Assembly (NCBI GenBank): GCA_016704465.1
Contig: JADJAD010000006.1
Location: forward strand, 310,001-374,000
DNA from: Gemmatimonadota bacterium
Lineage (GTDB): Bacteria > Gemmatimonadota > Gemmatimonadetes > Gemmatimonadales > Gemmatimonadaceae
DNA: 64,000 bases
Direction of reading: 5' to 3'
Shown here: positions 1-9,841 of the stretch, in pieces
Position numbering within the stretch: position 1 is the first letter of the stretch
How the letters are laid out: the number at the start of each line of letters is the position of its first letter
Notes under the pieces: model-generated
Told to the model about the DNA's origin: nothing
The model's database searches: none
What the model saw: only the letters and a program-made list of their open reading frames with translations
Made by a program: the position numbers and the translations under genes

Positions 1-74
1 TGCTGCATTCCGCGGCGCCAGTCCGGAGCGCGATGCAACCAATCGGATGAACCTAACCGGGAGGAGGAGGGAAC

Positions 75-1121
75 ATGCTGAAACGTCGGCGGAGTCTGAT
101 GATCGCGGTGCTTCTCGTGGCCGCAGCGTGTCGTGATGTCACGAATGTTGATCCATCGCGAGTGCGCGTGGCCCCACAGGCGCCGAGCCAGGATCTGTTA
201 CCCGGGAACGGCCCATGCACGAACTGCGTGTTCGGTCCGCGGGTGCTGAGCAAGCCGGGGACAGGCACAAAGACGTTTGATGGGAGGTTTGTGGGGGATC
301 CAGCGGCGGACTATATGCTGGTGGTGAAGTCCGGCAACGCCAGTGCGAGTGTGGAGGTGTGGCTGAACGGAGCCAAGGTGATGTCGAGAAGCGATTTGGA
401 AGTCGCGAACGGAGCCGAGGCGGCGAAGCCTCTCATCGTGAAGAGTGACAATGTGCTTGTCGTAAATCTCTATGGTTCGAAGGGCGCCAGTGCGACTATA
501 GCGGTCGTGCGAGTTCAGGTGGCTCAAGTCGATCTGCCCGGACTGCCGCTTGACAGCATCGCCTTCTCCGCGATCCATGCGCAGGGTACTGTCTCATCTG
601 ATGGACGCTTCGAGTTCGCGCCGCTGCCAGTGGGCGCATCTCCAGTTGTCTTTCTGGAGTCGCCGCACCTCTCTGACGTGTTGCCACTGGTGATGCCCGC
701 CGTTGCTGGGGCTAGGGTGACCGTCGACGCAGCGCTAGTAGCAAAGAGTTACGTCGCGCTGCATCCGGATGTAGGGCCTGTTGGGAGCGCTGACCAGCCG
801 CGCCTGTTCGCAAAGCTAGACTCACTTCAGAGTCTTGCTGCACTCGAGGCAGAGGTTCATGCCGCCGTAGCAGCGGGTAGCTCAATTCTCGATTGGCCAG
901 CGGCTGAGGCGGCTGCGAGGATAGTCATTTCAGAACTTGTCAGCTCCTCGGCACTACCGAGGATCAGTCTCGGCTCGACGCTTGCGGCTCCGCGACCAAT
1001 CGGAACTGTCTGTCCTGGGATTCAACCCGGTCCAGTGAGTCGGACACCGCAAGTCTGTCGAGATCCGCAGGGCGTGTGGGGTGTCGAGAATCGCGGGCGC
1101 TCTTCTTGGGCGCGCGGATAG
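75..1121 (+). CDS. Putative secreted lipoprotein, 5' piece of a disrupted LamG gene
   Basis: The ATG follows a strong purine-rich ribosome-binding site (GGGAGGAGGAGGG). The N-terminus is a lipoprotein signal: three Arg, a hydrophobic stretch and a lipobox VAAAC with Cys19, so the product should be lipid-anchored outside the cytoplasm. The body (348 aa) is beta-rich, and I recognise no catalytic motif. The reading frame ends just after a CRDPQG stretch, and coding-like sequence resumes in another frame in the next entry. The piece is therefore probably the front of one larger gene running to 3898 that has been broken by indels, or by sequence errors. Base composition over the first 1.6 kb is visibly less GC-rich than in the rest of the window, which may mean a transferred origin. 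The lipoprotein call is solid; the function is unknown. Confidence 0.6.
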   Translation: MLKRRRSLMIAVLLVAAACRDVTNVDPSRVRVAPQAPSQDLLPGNGPCTNCVFGPRVLSKPGTGTKTFDGRFVGDPAADYMLVVKSGNASASVEVWLNGAKVMSRSDLEVANGAEAAKPLIVKSDNVLVVNLYGSKGASATIAVVRVQVAQVDLPGLPLDSIAFSAIHAQGTVSSDGRFEFAPLPVGASPVVFLESPHLSDVLPLVMPAVAGARVTVDAALVAKSYVALHPDVGPVGSADQPRLFAKLDSLQSLAALEAEVHAAVAAGSSILDWPAAEAAARIVISELVSSSALPRISLGSTLAAPRPIGTVCPGIQPGPVSRTPQVCRDPQGVWGVENRGRSSWARG

Positions 1122-1666
1122 ACGGAAAGCCCGGCATTTGTCGATCCGCGGACTTCCAAAGCCACTGGTATTTCTTCCGTACTACGTTGCCCCGATGGAC
1201 GGGTCTCCAGTTGGTCTCAACAAGCTCAGCCCACGAGCTAGAGTTGTACGATGGATTCGGCACCGGAAGTGATCTGGCGACGACCGGCGCAAATGCTGCG
1301 CTGATCATCGGGAAGGGACTGCAAGCGTTCGGGATACCCGATGTCACAGTCGTGCAGTGTGGAGTCGGAATCTTCCAGGCTGGTGGGGCAGCGGTTTCGT
1401 TGGCAGCTGCGTCGGTTTCGAATGGAGTGGCAGATTGGCGCGGTTCGAACGACATAAAGGTATTCGCGTCTAGTCTGTCTGCGGTTACGAATCTCATCTT
1501 CAAGTGCGTTCAATCTGCGATCGGAACAGGTACTGGGATCTCACCAACTACGAAGCAGTTAACCCACTACTTCAGTACTGCCTCGAAGTTGCTCAAGCGC
1601 GCTACGTGGGTGCTTAGCGGAGGCGCGGCCAGCGAGATGGAGTTTTGTGCTCGGCGCAGCATTTGA
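1076..1666 (+). pseudogene. Middle piece of the disrupted lipoprotein/LamG gene
   Basis: This open stretch of 196 codons has no plausible start of its own: GTG, with no ribosome-binding site, inside the end of the previous frame. It reads like the continuation of the upstream lipoprotein (YDGFGTGSDLA, then small-residue-rich helical segments). It ends at a TGA at 1664-1666. Beyond the stop the same frame continues as NRYAFYDDGSGHL directly into the LamG-repeat piece. A neighbouring frame also looks coding just before the stop (VLGAAFDRC), so at least two lesions are likely. I treat it as part of a broken gene. Sequencing error in this lower-GC stretch is the main alternative. Confidence 0.4.
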
Positions 1667-1714
1667 CCGCTGCCAACCAATCGATATGCGTTCTATGACG
1701 ACGGTTCGGGTCAT

Positions 1715-3898
1715 TTGACGGTCGACGGCGCAGTCTGGTTCACATCGAACGTTGCTGGAGCTGTTGTCACTGCTAACGGCAGCGTACTCGGAGGGACACC
1801 GCTTCCTGCAATCGACCTGCCCGTAGGAAGCGTACCGTACTCAATTGGCGCGGCCGGCTATCGGACCTACTCAGGAACTGCCATTACGCTCGCAGGGAGG
1901 TGGATCGCCGTCAACGCCCTCCTTACCCCTGCGAGTACCGCGGGCACGGTTGCCCACTACCCGTTCGAAGGCAATGCGAATGATGTGAGCGGCAACGGCT
2001 ACCACGCCACCTTCAACACCGCTTCTTTGGCGTCGGGCGTATCCGGCCAGAACAACAGCGCCTACCACTTCAACGGTACCAGCGAAATCCGGCTCCCTGA
2101 ATCGCCGACGAACGGACTGGCTTCGGGTACGATCTCGTTGTGGGTTCGCCTCGACGACACCAACGCGCAGTACAACATCTTCGCGAAGGGACCAGCCGCC
2201 AATACGTATCCGATGCGCGCGCAGTTCGGCGGTGGGCCGCCAATCACCCAGTGGTGCTTCATCGTCAACACACCACCACCTGGCGACTGCTCCTCGCCCG
2301 TGAACTCCTTCACGCCGTCGAGCACGACCTACGGTTTCACGAACTGGCACCTGTACACCTTCACCTGGTCACCAACCGGGAGGAGGATCTACCTCGACGG
2401 CAATCTGAAGCTGTCGGTTGCCGGCGGTGCAATTGCTCCCAGCACCGGCGAACTGATCCTCAGTCCTCCGTCGGCATTGGGGCAGGAACGCCTCAAGGGT
2501 TCGATCGACGACGTGAGGATCTACAACTATGAGCTGACGCAAAGTCAGGTGGCCGCGCTTGTGAACGCCCCGCCGGGACCACCGCCGCCCCCTCCCTCGG
2601 CATCCTTGCTGGCGCACTACCCCCTCGATGGCAATGCCAGTGACGTCACGACGAGCCCGATCAACGGGTCCCTCACGAACGTCACCTTCGTCCCTGGTCG
2701 TGTCGGTACCGGTAACGCTGCGCGCTTCGCGGGCGGAGCCAGCTACGTGCAGGCACCCGTCGCGAGCGGATCGAAACTGGCGTTCAAGACGACTGACAGA
2801 TACTCCGTGGCGATGTGGATGCGGCCCGATGCGCGGCCGACAGGCCCGAGCAACTGGCTCGCCTACACGATGGGACGCAACGAGTTCAGCTCGTCGATTC
2901 AGCTTCGACCAGATGGAACCGCCTTCGCGGGGAATTGCACGCCGACGGAGTTCTGCTTCTCGGCGTATGGCCCGACCGGTACCGTCGTGCCGGGCCAGTG
3001 GTACCACGTCGCCCAGGTGTACGACGGGGCAACCCAGTCCATGCAGTTCTTCCTGAACGGTGTTCCTGCGGGGACGGTGTCCTTTGCATTCTCCGCACGG
3101 GCGATAGATCAGGCGTTCAATATCGGCGGTACTCCGGTGGACCCGTCGAACGGATTCATTGGCAGCATCGACGATGTGCGCGTCTATACCGGTCTGCTCA
3201 GTGCCGCAGAGATCTCCGCGCTGGCCACCGCCCCAGCAGGATCCTCGGGGCTCGTCGCCTTCTACGGTCTCGATGGCAACGGCAATGATGGCAGCGCGTA
3301 CGGCAATCACGGAACGCTGACCGGCGTAGCGGCCGCGCCCGGACGTACGGGAGTTGCAGGGACCGCCCTCCTCTTCTCGGGCTCCAATTCCGTCGTGACG
3401 ATTCCGTCGAACCCCCAGATTGCGGGGTTGAACGGCGACATGACGCTGGTCTTCTGGATGAAGAAGGGAGCCACTGATATCACGGGAGCCATGCTCCCGA
3501 TCGCACGCCGTGAGTTCGGCAACCGGATTCACTTCATCACGTACATGCAGCCGGGTGGCGTCGCCTTCCAATGCTGCTCGGCGGGCGGCTCCGACTGGGG
3601 CGCGTTCTACACTCCGGGCGGAAACGGACTGGCCACGCTGAACGATGGAGCGTGGCACCAGATCGCGATCTCCCACCGGTTCGGAGCGGGCGGTACCACG
3701 ACGCTCTATCTGGATGGAGCCCAACTCGCAGGGTCGTACCTGTTCGGGGCAGCAGGTGCGTCCGCGCCGACTATTGTGGCCGACCTGCTGATCGGCAGGC
3801 AGGCCAGTACATCTGCAGGACAGTTCGAGGGCTACCTCGACAACGTCTACATCTTCAACACCATACTGACGCCGTCTCAGATCGCGCAGCTGCCGTAG
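1715..3898 (+). CDS. Three-LamG-domain secreted protein, 3' piece
   Basis: This piece has 727 codons. A short PEGA-like beta segment (residues about 1-70) is followed by three concanavalin-A-like LamG/laminin-G-fold repeats. Each begins with a YPFEGNA/YPLDGNA/YGLDGNG-type motif and ends in an ID(D/N)V-(R/Y)-(V/I)Y strand: roughly residues 75-285, 300-500 and 505-725. Pro-rich linkers (GPPPPPPS) separate the first two. LamG repeats usually bind carbohydrate or protein ligands at the cell surface. The start is a weak TTG and there is no signal peptide, which supports this being the 3' part of the gene that begins at 75. A strong hairpin follows at 3928-3952, consistent with the true end of the transcription unit. 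Confidence 0.7.
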   Translation: MTVDGAVWFTSNVAGAVVTANGSVLGGTPLPAIDLPVGSVPYSIGAAGYRTYSGTAITLAGRWIAVNALLTPASTAGTVAHYPFEGNANDVSGNGYHATFNTASLASGVSGQNNSAYHFNGTSEIRLPESPTNGLASGTISLWVRLDDTNAQYNIFAKGPAANTYPMRAQFGGGPPITQWCFIVNTPPPGDCSSPVNSFTPSSTTYGFTNWHLYTFTWSPTGRRIYLDGNLKLSVAGGAIAPSTGELILSPPSALGQERLKGSIDDVRIYNYELTQSQVAALVNAPPGPPPPPPSASLLAHYPLDGNASDVTTSPINGSLTNVTFVPGRVGTGNAARFAGGASYVQAPVASGSKLAFKTTDRYSVAMWMRPDARPTGPSNWLAYTMGRNEFSSSIQLRPDGTAFAGNCTPTEFCFSAYGPTGTVVPGQWYHVAQVYDGATQSMQFFLNGVPAGTVSFAFSARAIDQAFNIGGTPVDPSNGFIGSIDDVRVYTGLLSAAEISALATAPAGSSGLVAFYGLDGNGNDGSAYGNHGTLTGVAAAPGRTGVAGTALLFSGSNSVVTIPSNPQIAGLNGDMTLVFWMKKGATDITGAMLPIARREFGNRIHFITYMQPGGVAFQCCSAGGSDWGAFYTPGGNGLATLNDGAWHQIAISHRFGAGGTTTLYLDGAQLAGSYLFGAAGASAPTIVADLLIGRQASTSAGQFEGYLDNVYIFNTILTPSQIAQLP

Positions 3899-3927
3899 CT
3901 GGTCCTGCGCTTCGATGAAGACACTGC

Positions 3928-3952
3928 GGGGGTGGCGCAACACGCCACCCCC
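3928..3952 (+). terminator. Hairpin terminator after the LamG gene
   Basis: Perfect 10-bp inverted repeat GGGGGTGGCG / CGCCACCCCC around a 5-base CAACA loop, 30 bases after the LamG stop codon. It has no T-tract, so it is either a Rho-independent-like hairpin typical of high-GC genomes or an mRNA-stabilising stem. The rest of 3899-4218 holds nothing I can recognise. Confidence 0.6.
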
Positions 3953-4218
3953 GTCGCTGTTCGCGCGAATCGACCGCGGCGTAGACGGATGCTGACGCGC
4001 TCGCGCCGATTCGACCGTGAACCCACGCGAGTCTCCCCTCACATCCGGGAGACTACCTGACTTCGAGCACCCCCTCACGCCGCCGACCCCCGCATCACCT
4101 CCTCCTTCCCTCCAATCTCGCGCCTAACGTTTCCCGCCACGTTTCCTGCCACGTCCGCGGCCACGTCCTCCGGCGCCTGCCTCGCCGCCGGCCCGCGCTC
4201 CCCCCGCCGATACCGGCG

Positions 4219-4530
4219 CTACATCTCCCACTGCGCCAGAAGGTCCGGACTCCGCTCGAGCGTTGGCCGCAACAGCGTATTGAGGTTCCGCATCGACGCG
4301 TAGCCGAGCGACATCTCCGCCTCCATCCCCTTCGTCGCCGAGGCCCGCCGCCCGAGTTCCAGCCCACGTTCGAGGATCACCGTCTTGAACGCCATCGCGG
4401 TGGCGCGCAGGCGCGCAGGATACTCGGGTGAGATGCCGCGCTCGGCAAAGCGCGCGATGTCCTGCTCCAGTCGCTCGGGAATGGTCAGTGCCACCTGCAT
4501 GAGCCCCCCGCCGTGCTTCTTGCGGTACAT
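4219..4530 (-). CDS. Small hypothetical protein beside a transposase relic
   Basis: 103 aa starting MYRKKHGGG, predominantly helical with many Arg/Glu/Leu. The frame extends upstream through coding-like HDEASHATQCL to a stop, so the true start may be slightly earlier or the gene may be 5'-truncated. No ribosome-binding site is evident. I do not recognise the family. It lies on the same strand as, and about 250 bases downstream of, an IS481-type transposase fragment. It could be a passenger gene or another worn piece of a mobile element. Codon use is GC-rich and gene-like, which is the main reason to keep it. Confidence 0.4.
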   Translation of the reverse strand: MYRKKHGGGLMQVALTIPERLEQDIARFAERGISPEYPARLRATAMAFKTVILERGLELGRRASATKGMEAEMSLGYASMRNLNTLLRPTLERSPDLLAQWEM

Positions 4531-4785
4531 CAGGCACTGCGTGGCGTGGCTGGCCTCGTCGTGTCAATCGCGATCTCACGTCGCACCGCGGAGTCTTGCC
4601 GCCCTCCGCCAGTGGCCGCAGGTACTCGCGCCGCAACGAGAGAGCGCGCGCGACGCCGCGCCGTTAGCTCGAAGAGACAGCGCGTGCGGAAGTGCTGTGC
4701 GACGGAGCGTTCGGTGAGCCGCTCGACGACGACGCCAAACTGCGCGAAGCGTGGCGCTAGCTATCGTTGACGAAGACGTTGTTCA

Positions 4786-5025
4786 CTACCTCGCAGCCGG
4801 GCGCTGGAGCGGAGCGAGGAAGTCGAGCGCCGTGTGGAGACGCTCGGTGTTGTAGACGCGAAGGTAGGTCGACAGGGCACGGGTGCGATAGAGCGACCCT
4901 CCGTACGCCTGGGCGTAGTCCCATGCGTGGAGCAGGGTGCGGATGAAGCATTCGGCCTGGTGGTCCCGGACCCTGCGCGTCCTCTCGAGTCCGGGTCGCG
5001 TGCGAAGTGGGCACTCAGCGGACAC
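4786..5025 (-). pseudogene. IS481-family transposase, C-terminal relic
   Basis: The 79-codon stretch contains the end of a DDE integrase core. ECFIRTLLHAWDYAQAYG matches the conserved ERFIRTLLREWAYA region that carries the catalytic Glu helix. It is followed by an RALSTYLRVYN-ERLHTALDFLAP segment corresponding to the YN-x-x-RPHSSL-x-x-x-PI end of IS481/IS3 transposases. The N-terminal helix-turn-helix and first catalytic Asp residues are missing. The LRTRP motif upstream is separated from the rest by scrambled sequence. No terminal inverted repeats were seen. This is a dead fragment just upstream of the VPS10-like gene. Confidence 0.65.
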
Positions 5026-5306
5026 GACTCCTCCATTCTTGGCGAGCCTGAAGCGACGAGGGATGTCCTAGGGCGGCATGGCTCTGCAACCGGATCGGAC
5101 CATCGCTTTTGGCGAACCGGCAGCGCTTCGCCATCGGCCGGCGATGTCTCGTGGTTCTGCAACCTCGCCCTTGCGCAGCTCCCTCGACTCCTCTCAAGCT
5201 TCGCCATCGCTGCTCGCGCCGACGTGCCGACTCCTCGTGCACGCGCCGCACCGGCGGACGGCCCGTCATGCGCGCGTCCCGGGCTCGGGCCCCTTCTCCG
5301 CACTCC

Positions 5307-8300
5307 ATGGTCAAGAGCATCCTCGTCATCGTCAGTCTTGCGGCCGCCCTCCCGGCGCTGCCGGCGCAGCCCGCGAAGCCCGCGAAGCCCGCAACCGAGA
5401 CGCCCGACTCACTCTTCAAGCCCATGCGCTGGCGCTCCATCGGCCCCTTCCGTGGCGGACGCTCGGTCGCCGCGTCGGGAGTCGTGGGAGATCCGAAGAC
5501 GTACTATATGGGGACGACGGGGGGTGGGCTCTGGAAGACCCGGAACATGGGGATCAGCTGGTCCAACATCTCAGACGGCTTCTTCAGGACGGGGACGATC
5601 GGCGCGATCGCGGTCGCGGAGAGCGACCCCAACGTGGTCTATGTCGGGACGGGGGAGCATGCGATCCGCGGCGTCATGACCCACTCGGGCGACGGGGTCT
5701 ATCGCTCCACCGATGCGGGCAAGACGTGGAAGAAGATCGGACTCGATTCGTCGCGCCACATCGCGCGCATCGTCGTGCACCCGAAGAATCCCGACATCCT
5801 GCTCGTGGCGGCCCAGGGCGCGCTGTACGCGCCCAATCGAGACCGCGGCCTCTACAAGTCGACAGACGGCGGCGCCACATGGCGTCAGGTCCTGTATGTC
5901 GACGAGCGCACAGGGGCGGCGGAGCTCTCGATGGACCCCAGAAACCCGCGCATCCTCTATGCGGCCATGTGGGAGCACGGACGGCGCCCCTGGCAGGTCA
6001 TCAGCGGGGGGGCCGGGAGCGGGCTGTACAAGTCCACCGACATGGGCGAGACGTGGACGAAGATGACCGAGGGGCTCCCCACCAAGATGGGGAAGATGGC
6101 GATCGCGGTGAGTCGCTCGAACCCGGAGAAGGTCTACGCCCTCATCGAGAGCGACTCCAACGAGGACGAGCGCGGGCTCTACGTCTCGATCAATGCCGGC
6201 GCCAGCTGGCGCCAGGTCACCGACGAGCCGCGCCTCGTGCAGCGCGCGTGGTACTACATCGAGCTCTTCGTCGATCCGAAGAACGAGAACACGCTCTACG
6301 TGCTGAGCGCCCCGGCGCTCCGCTCCGACGACGGCGGCAAGACGTGGGAGCAGGTGAACGGCGTGCACGGCGACTACCACGACATGTGGATCAACCCGCA
6401 CGACGCCGACAACTTCATCCTCGCCGACGACGGTGGCGCGGTCGTCACCTTCGACAAGGGGAAGAGCTGGAGCGCGCAGTCCAACATGCCCACCGCCCAG
6501 CTGTACCGGATCAACGTGGACAACCAGTTCCCCTACCGCATCTACGCGGGGCAGCAGGACAATTCCTCGGTCTCGATCGCCAGCCGCGAGCTCGGCTCCG
6601 GCAGCATCTCGACGGCGAGCTGGGCGCCGTCGGCGGGGGGCGAGAGCGCCTTCCTCGCCTTCGATCCGGACAATCCGCGTTACGTGCTCGGCGGCAGCTA
6701 CCAGGGGACGATCGAGGTCCTCGACACCAGGGCGAGGGCCGGCACCGCGGTGATGGCGGCCCCGATCCAGTATCTGGGGATGGACGCGAAGGACATGAAG
6801 TACCGCTACAACTGGAACGCCCCCATCATCTGGAGCCGGCACGAACCCGACACCTACTACCACGGCGCGCAGGTCCTGCTCAAGACGTCGGACAAGGGGA
6901 AGACGTGGCGCGAGGTCTCGCCCGACCTCACGCGCAACGAGAAGGACAAGCAGGGCAAGCCGGGAGTTCCCTACACCAACGAAGCAGTCGGCGCGGAGAA
7001 CTACGGCACGCTGGCCTACGTCGCCGAGTCGCCACACGAGAAAGGGGTCATCTGGACGGGGAGCGACGACGGCTTCGTCCACGTGACGCGCGACGGCGGG
7101 GCGACCTGGAAGAACGTGACGCCGCGCGGCCTCGCCGAGTGCCTGATCAACGCGATCGAGATCTCCCCGCACGACAAGGGGACGGCCTACATCGCCACGA
7201 CGCGCTACAAGTTTCACGACCATTCCCCGGGGCTGTACAAGACCACGGACTACGGGGCCACGTGGACGAAGATCGACCGCGGGATCCCCGTCGAGGCCTT
7301 CACCCGCGTGGTGCGCGAGGACGACGTCCGGCGCGACCTGCTTTACGCCGGCACGGAGCGCGGCCTCTATGTCTCGTGGAACGGCGGAGCCGACTGGTCA
7401 CCCTTCCAGCGCAACCTCCCCATCACGCCGATCACCGACCTGCGCGTGCACCAGGGGGACCTGATCGCCGCCACCTCGGGGCGCAGCTTCTGGATCCTCG
7501 ACGACCTCGAACTCGTCAGGCAGTACCGCCCCGATACGCCCGCCTTCCATCTCTACCGGCCGGCCGACACGTACCTCGTGACCGGCGGCAGCGCCCTCAA
7601 CAACCCGGACGACGACTTCACCGGGGCTGACACTTTCGAGGGGGTGAACCCGGCGACCGGCGTGGTGCTGTACTACCAGCTCCCGGATCTCGACAAGGCC
7701 GACAGCGTCGTGCTGCAGGTCGCCGACGCCAGCGGCCGCGTGGTACGCACCCTCACCTCGCGCAAGGACTCCACCATCGCGCGCTGGGCCGGCGGACCTC
7801 CCCCCGCCCCCTCGCTCCCACGCGCGCCGGGGCTCAACCGTTTCGTCTGGGACCTGCGTCATGAAACGCTGCCCGGCGTGCCCGGGGTCTACGTCGAGGC
7901 CAACTATCGTGGCCATCAGGTCGCGCCCGGGCGCTATCGCATCACCCTCTCGGCCAGCGGCACGTCGGCGACCACCGACGTGTCGATCCTCCCCAACCCG
8001 CTCTACGCGACCGATGCCGCGACGTATGCCGAGTACGATGCCTTCATGAGCGAGATGGAGCGCGCGCTGACGACGATGCACAAGACGGTGAACACGCTGA
8101 CCGACCTGCAGAAGCAGCTGGAGACGGTCGGCGGAACGCTGGCCAGCGACCCGCGCTTCACTGACGTCAAGCATCGCGCCGACTCGCTGATGGCGCGCAT
8201 CAAGGCGTGGGACGCGGACATGGTGAGCCGCCGGTCGCGTGCGTACGACGACGTGGAGAACTTCGAGCAGAAGTTCTCGGCCAACTGGATGTTCCTCATC

Positions 8301-8501
8301 AACGCGACGGAGAGCGACGTGCCGCGCGTGAACCAGGGCTCGCGCGACCGGCGGGGCGTGCTGGAGCAGGAGTGGACGCGGCTCAAGGCGCGCTCCGATG
8401 AACTGCTCACGGTCGAGATCCCTTCGCTCAACCGCACGCTGTGGGACCTAGGGCTCGGCGCGCTGTGGAAGTTGCCGGTGGAGACGCGGATCGTGCCGTG
8501 A
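5307..8501 (+). CDS. Secreted VPS10/sortilin-like BNR-repeat protein
   Basis: 1064 aa. I choose the ATG at 5307 because it gives a clean signal peptide (MVKSILVIVSLAAALPALPAQ). The frame stays open upstream but reads as non-coding there. The mature protein is a large beta-propeller with at least eight Asp-box/BNR motifs of the S-x-D-x-G-x-T-W type, for example STDAGKTW, STDGGATW, SDDGGKTW and TRDGGATW. This is the family annotated as VPS10, sortilin-like or glycosyl hydrolase BNR proteins. A FlgD-like Ig segment (about 770-880) and a helical C-terminal region (about 905-1060) follow. Such proteins are abundant and exported in Gemmatimonadota and Bacteroidota; their substrate is generally unknown. 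The gene appears intact and monocistronic. Confidence 0.88.
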   Translation: MVKSILVIVSLAAALPALPAQPAKPAKPATETPDSLFKPMRWRSIGPFRGGRSVAASGVVGDPKTYYMGTTGGGLWKTRNMGISWSNISDGFFRTGTIGAIAVAESDPNVVYVGTGEHAIRGVMTHSGDGVYRSTDAGKTWKKIGLDSSRHIARIVVHPKNPDILLVAAQGALYAPNRDRGLYKSTDGGATWRQVLYVDERTGAAELSMDPRNPRILYAAMWEHGRRPWQVISGGAGSGLYKSTDMGETWTKMTEGLPTKMGKMAIAVSRSNPEKVYALIESDSNEDERGLYVSINAGASWRQVTDEPRLVQRAWYYIELFVDPKNENTLYVLSAPALRSDDGGKTWEQVNGVHGDYHDMWINPHDADNFILADDGGAVVTFDKGKSWSAQSNMPTAQLYRINVDNQFPYRIYAGQQDNSSVSIASRELGSGSISTASWAPSAGGESAFLAFDPDNPRYVLGGSYQGTIEVLDTRARAGTAVMAAPIQYLGMDAKDMKYRYNWNAPIIWSRHEPDTYYHGAQVLLKTSDKGKTWREVSPDLTRNEKDKQGKPGVPYTNEAVGAENYGTLAYVAESPHEKGVIWTGSDDGFVHVTRDGGATWKNVTPRGLAECLINAIEISPHDKGTAYIATTRYKFHDHSPGLYKTTDYGATWTKIDRGIPVEAFTRVVREDDVRRDLLYAGTERGLYVSWNGGADWSPFQRNLPITPITDLRVHQGDLIAATSGRSFWILDDLELVRQYRPDTPAFHLYRPADTYLVTGGSALNNPDDDFTGADTFEGVNPATGVVLYYQLPDLDKADSVVLQVADASGRVVRTLTSRKDSTIARWAGGPPPAPSLPRAPGLNRFVWDLRHETLPGVPGVYVEANYRGHQVAPGRYRITLSASGTSATTDVSILPNPLYATDAATYAEYDAFMSEMERALTTMHKTVNTLTDLQKQLETVGGTLASDPRFTDVKHRADSLMARIKAWDADMVSRRSRAYDDVENFEQKFSANWMFLINATESDVPRVNQGSRDRRGVLEQEWTRLKARSDELLTVEIPSLNRTLWDLGLGALWKLPVETRIVP

Positions 8502-8516
8502 GGAGTTTGGCGCGAG

Positions 8517-8690
8517 GTCGGATGATTCCCGGATCAGGACGATCTCGCGGGGACTCTTGATGTTGCGCCGCGAGTCGAGCATCGGCGTGAGGTCACGTAC
8601 GGTCATGCGGGGCAGGCGCGTGCGCACATGCGCGATGAACACCGCCTCGCGGGAGCGCCGCCCGTCCCACGAATCGGCGGCGATGCCCGC
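8517..8690 (-). pseudogene. M24B Xaa-Pro aminopeptidase relic
   Basis: On the minus strand the reading SWDGRRSREAVFIAHVR, then MTVRDLTPMLDSRR, then NIKSPREIVLIRES matches the junction between the creatinase N-domain and the peptidase domain of M24B aminopeptidases (D-P-W-D-G-R near the start, KSPREIALIRRA at the boundary). Everything downstream, including the metal-binding residues, is absent: the frame runs into unrelated sequence and the end of the VPS10-like gene. It overlaps no intact gene. It is a short relic, called from motif similarity only. Confidence 0.5.
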
Positions 8691-8810
8691 ATTGGAGCGC
8701 AGTCCCAGCTCGCAGCTCATGGCAGTGAGCTGCGCGGGGGCGTGCGGAGTGAACGCGTCGCGTGTCGCGCGCCGGCACCCGCCGTCCAGCAGCAGGTAGG
8801 CGTGCGGGAT

Positions 8811-9841
8811 CTCGTTAACCAGACCGACGTGGCGCTCCAGATTGCCAGCGCGCTGCGGACCGAGCTGACATCGGACGAGCAGGATCGCATGCAGCGGCCA
8901 CCGACGACCAACCTCGACGCGTACGAGCTGTACCTGCGCGCTCGGCATCACATGGTGCAGTTCACCAAGACTGGGCTCATGCGCGCGGCCGACATCTTCG
9001 CGCAGGCCACGGCCGTCGATTCCAACTTCGCCGCTGCTTTTGCCAATGCGGGCCAGGTCTGGGTCGAGCTAGGCGAGAGCGGCCAGGCCGACCCGGCCGA
9101 TGCCTACCCGCGGGCGCGCCGACTCATCGACCAGGCAATCGAACTCGAGCCCGGGCTGGCGGCGGGACATTCCGCGCTGGGCTACCTCAAGATGGTGTGG
9201 GAGCACGACTGGACGGGGGCGGAGCGATCGTTCAAGCGTGCACTCGCGATCCAGCCCAACCAGGCCGACTGCCTGGACCATTATGGGCGCCTCTGTGCGT
9301 CACTCGGACGCTTCGATGAAGTGCTCATGATGCAGCCACTCGCCTACGAACTCGATCCGCTCGAGCATCAGTCGGACATCGTGAACGCCCACCTGCGGGC
9401 GGGGCAATACTCGCAGGCTCTGCAGCTGGGGGAGCGTCTGGTGGAGAAGGACCCGCACTACGACCGGCTGCAAACGACGATAGCGTGGGCCTATCACTAC
9501 AATGATCGGCGCGACGAGGCTTTGGCGGCGATTCGCCGCGCTACCGTACTCTCGCCGGACAGCTCCATCTGGCTCGCACAGCTTGGGCAGATGCTGGCCA
9601 TGCACGGCCACGACACCGAGGCGCGAGAAATCCTGACTTGGTTGGAGCGTGCCGCCCGGGAGCAGTAGGTGTCGCCCTACCATTTCGCCCACGCGCACAC
9701 GGGGCTTGGCGAGCAGGAGCTGGAGATGGACTGGCTGGAGCGCGCGCGGGGGCGGTGTACGGAATCCGGGGGTCGTTCCTGTTCGAGGGGTTGCGATCGC
9801 ATTCGCGCTTTGTCGCGTTGTTGCGGCGGATGGGGTTGTAG
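8811..9841 (+). pseudogene. TPR regulator/kinase C-terminal half, decayed
   Basis: From about 8811 the sequence reads as the C-terminal half of a TPR-containing kinase or FlgO-like regulator: a QTDVALQIASALR motif, NLDAYELYLRARH, then tandem TPR helices. An in-frame TAG at 9666-9668 interrupts it. The same frame continues VSPYHFAHAHTGLGEQ, the usual next segment of these proteins, and after a frameshift near 9750 the normal ending GSFLFEGLRSHSRFVALLRR appears and stops at 9841. The kinase or DNA-binding N-terminus is missing, and the 5' side abuts the M24B relic. With a missing front, a stop codon and a frameshift, this is a pseudogene. An open stretch starting at 8628 covers part of it but has an artificial N-terminus. 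Confidence 0.7.

Noticed and set aside
2369..4078. 569-codon minus-strand frame opposite the LamG repeats
   Set aside because: Arg-rich antisense artefact that also runs through the hairpin terminator.
5571..7223. 550-codon minus-strand frame inside the VPS10-like gene
   Set aside because: Low-complexity Arg/Val/Asp-rich shadow of Asp-box repeats; no recognisable domain.
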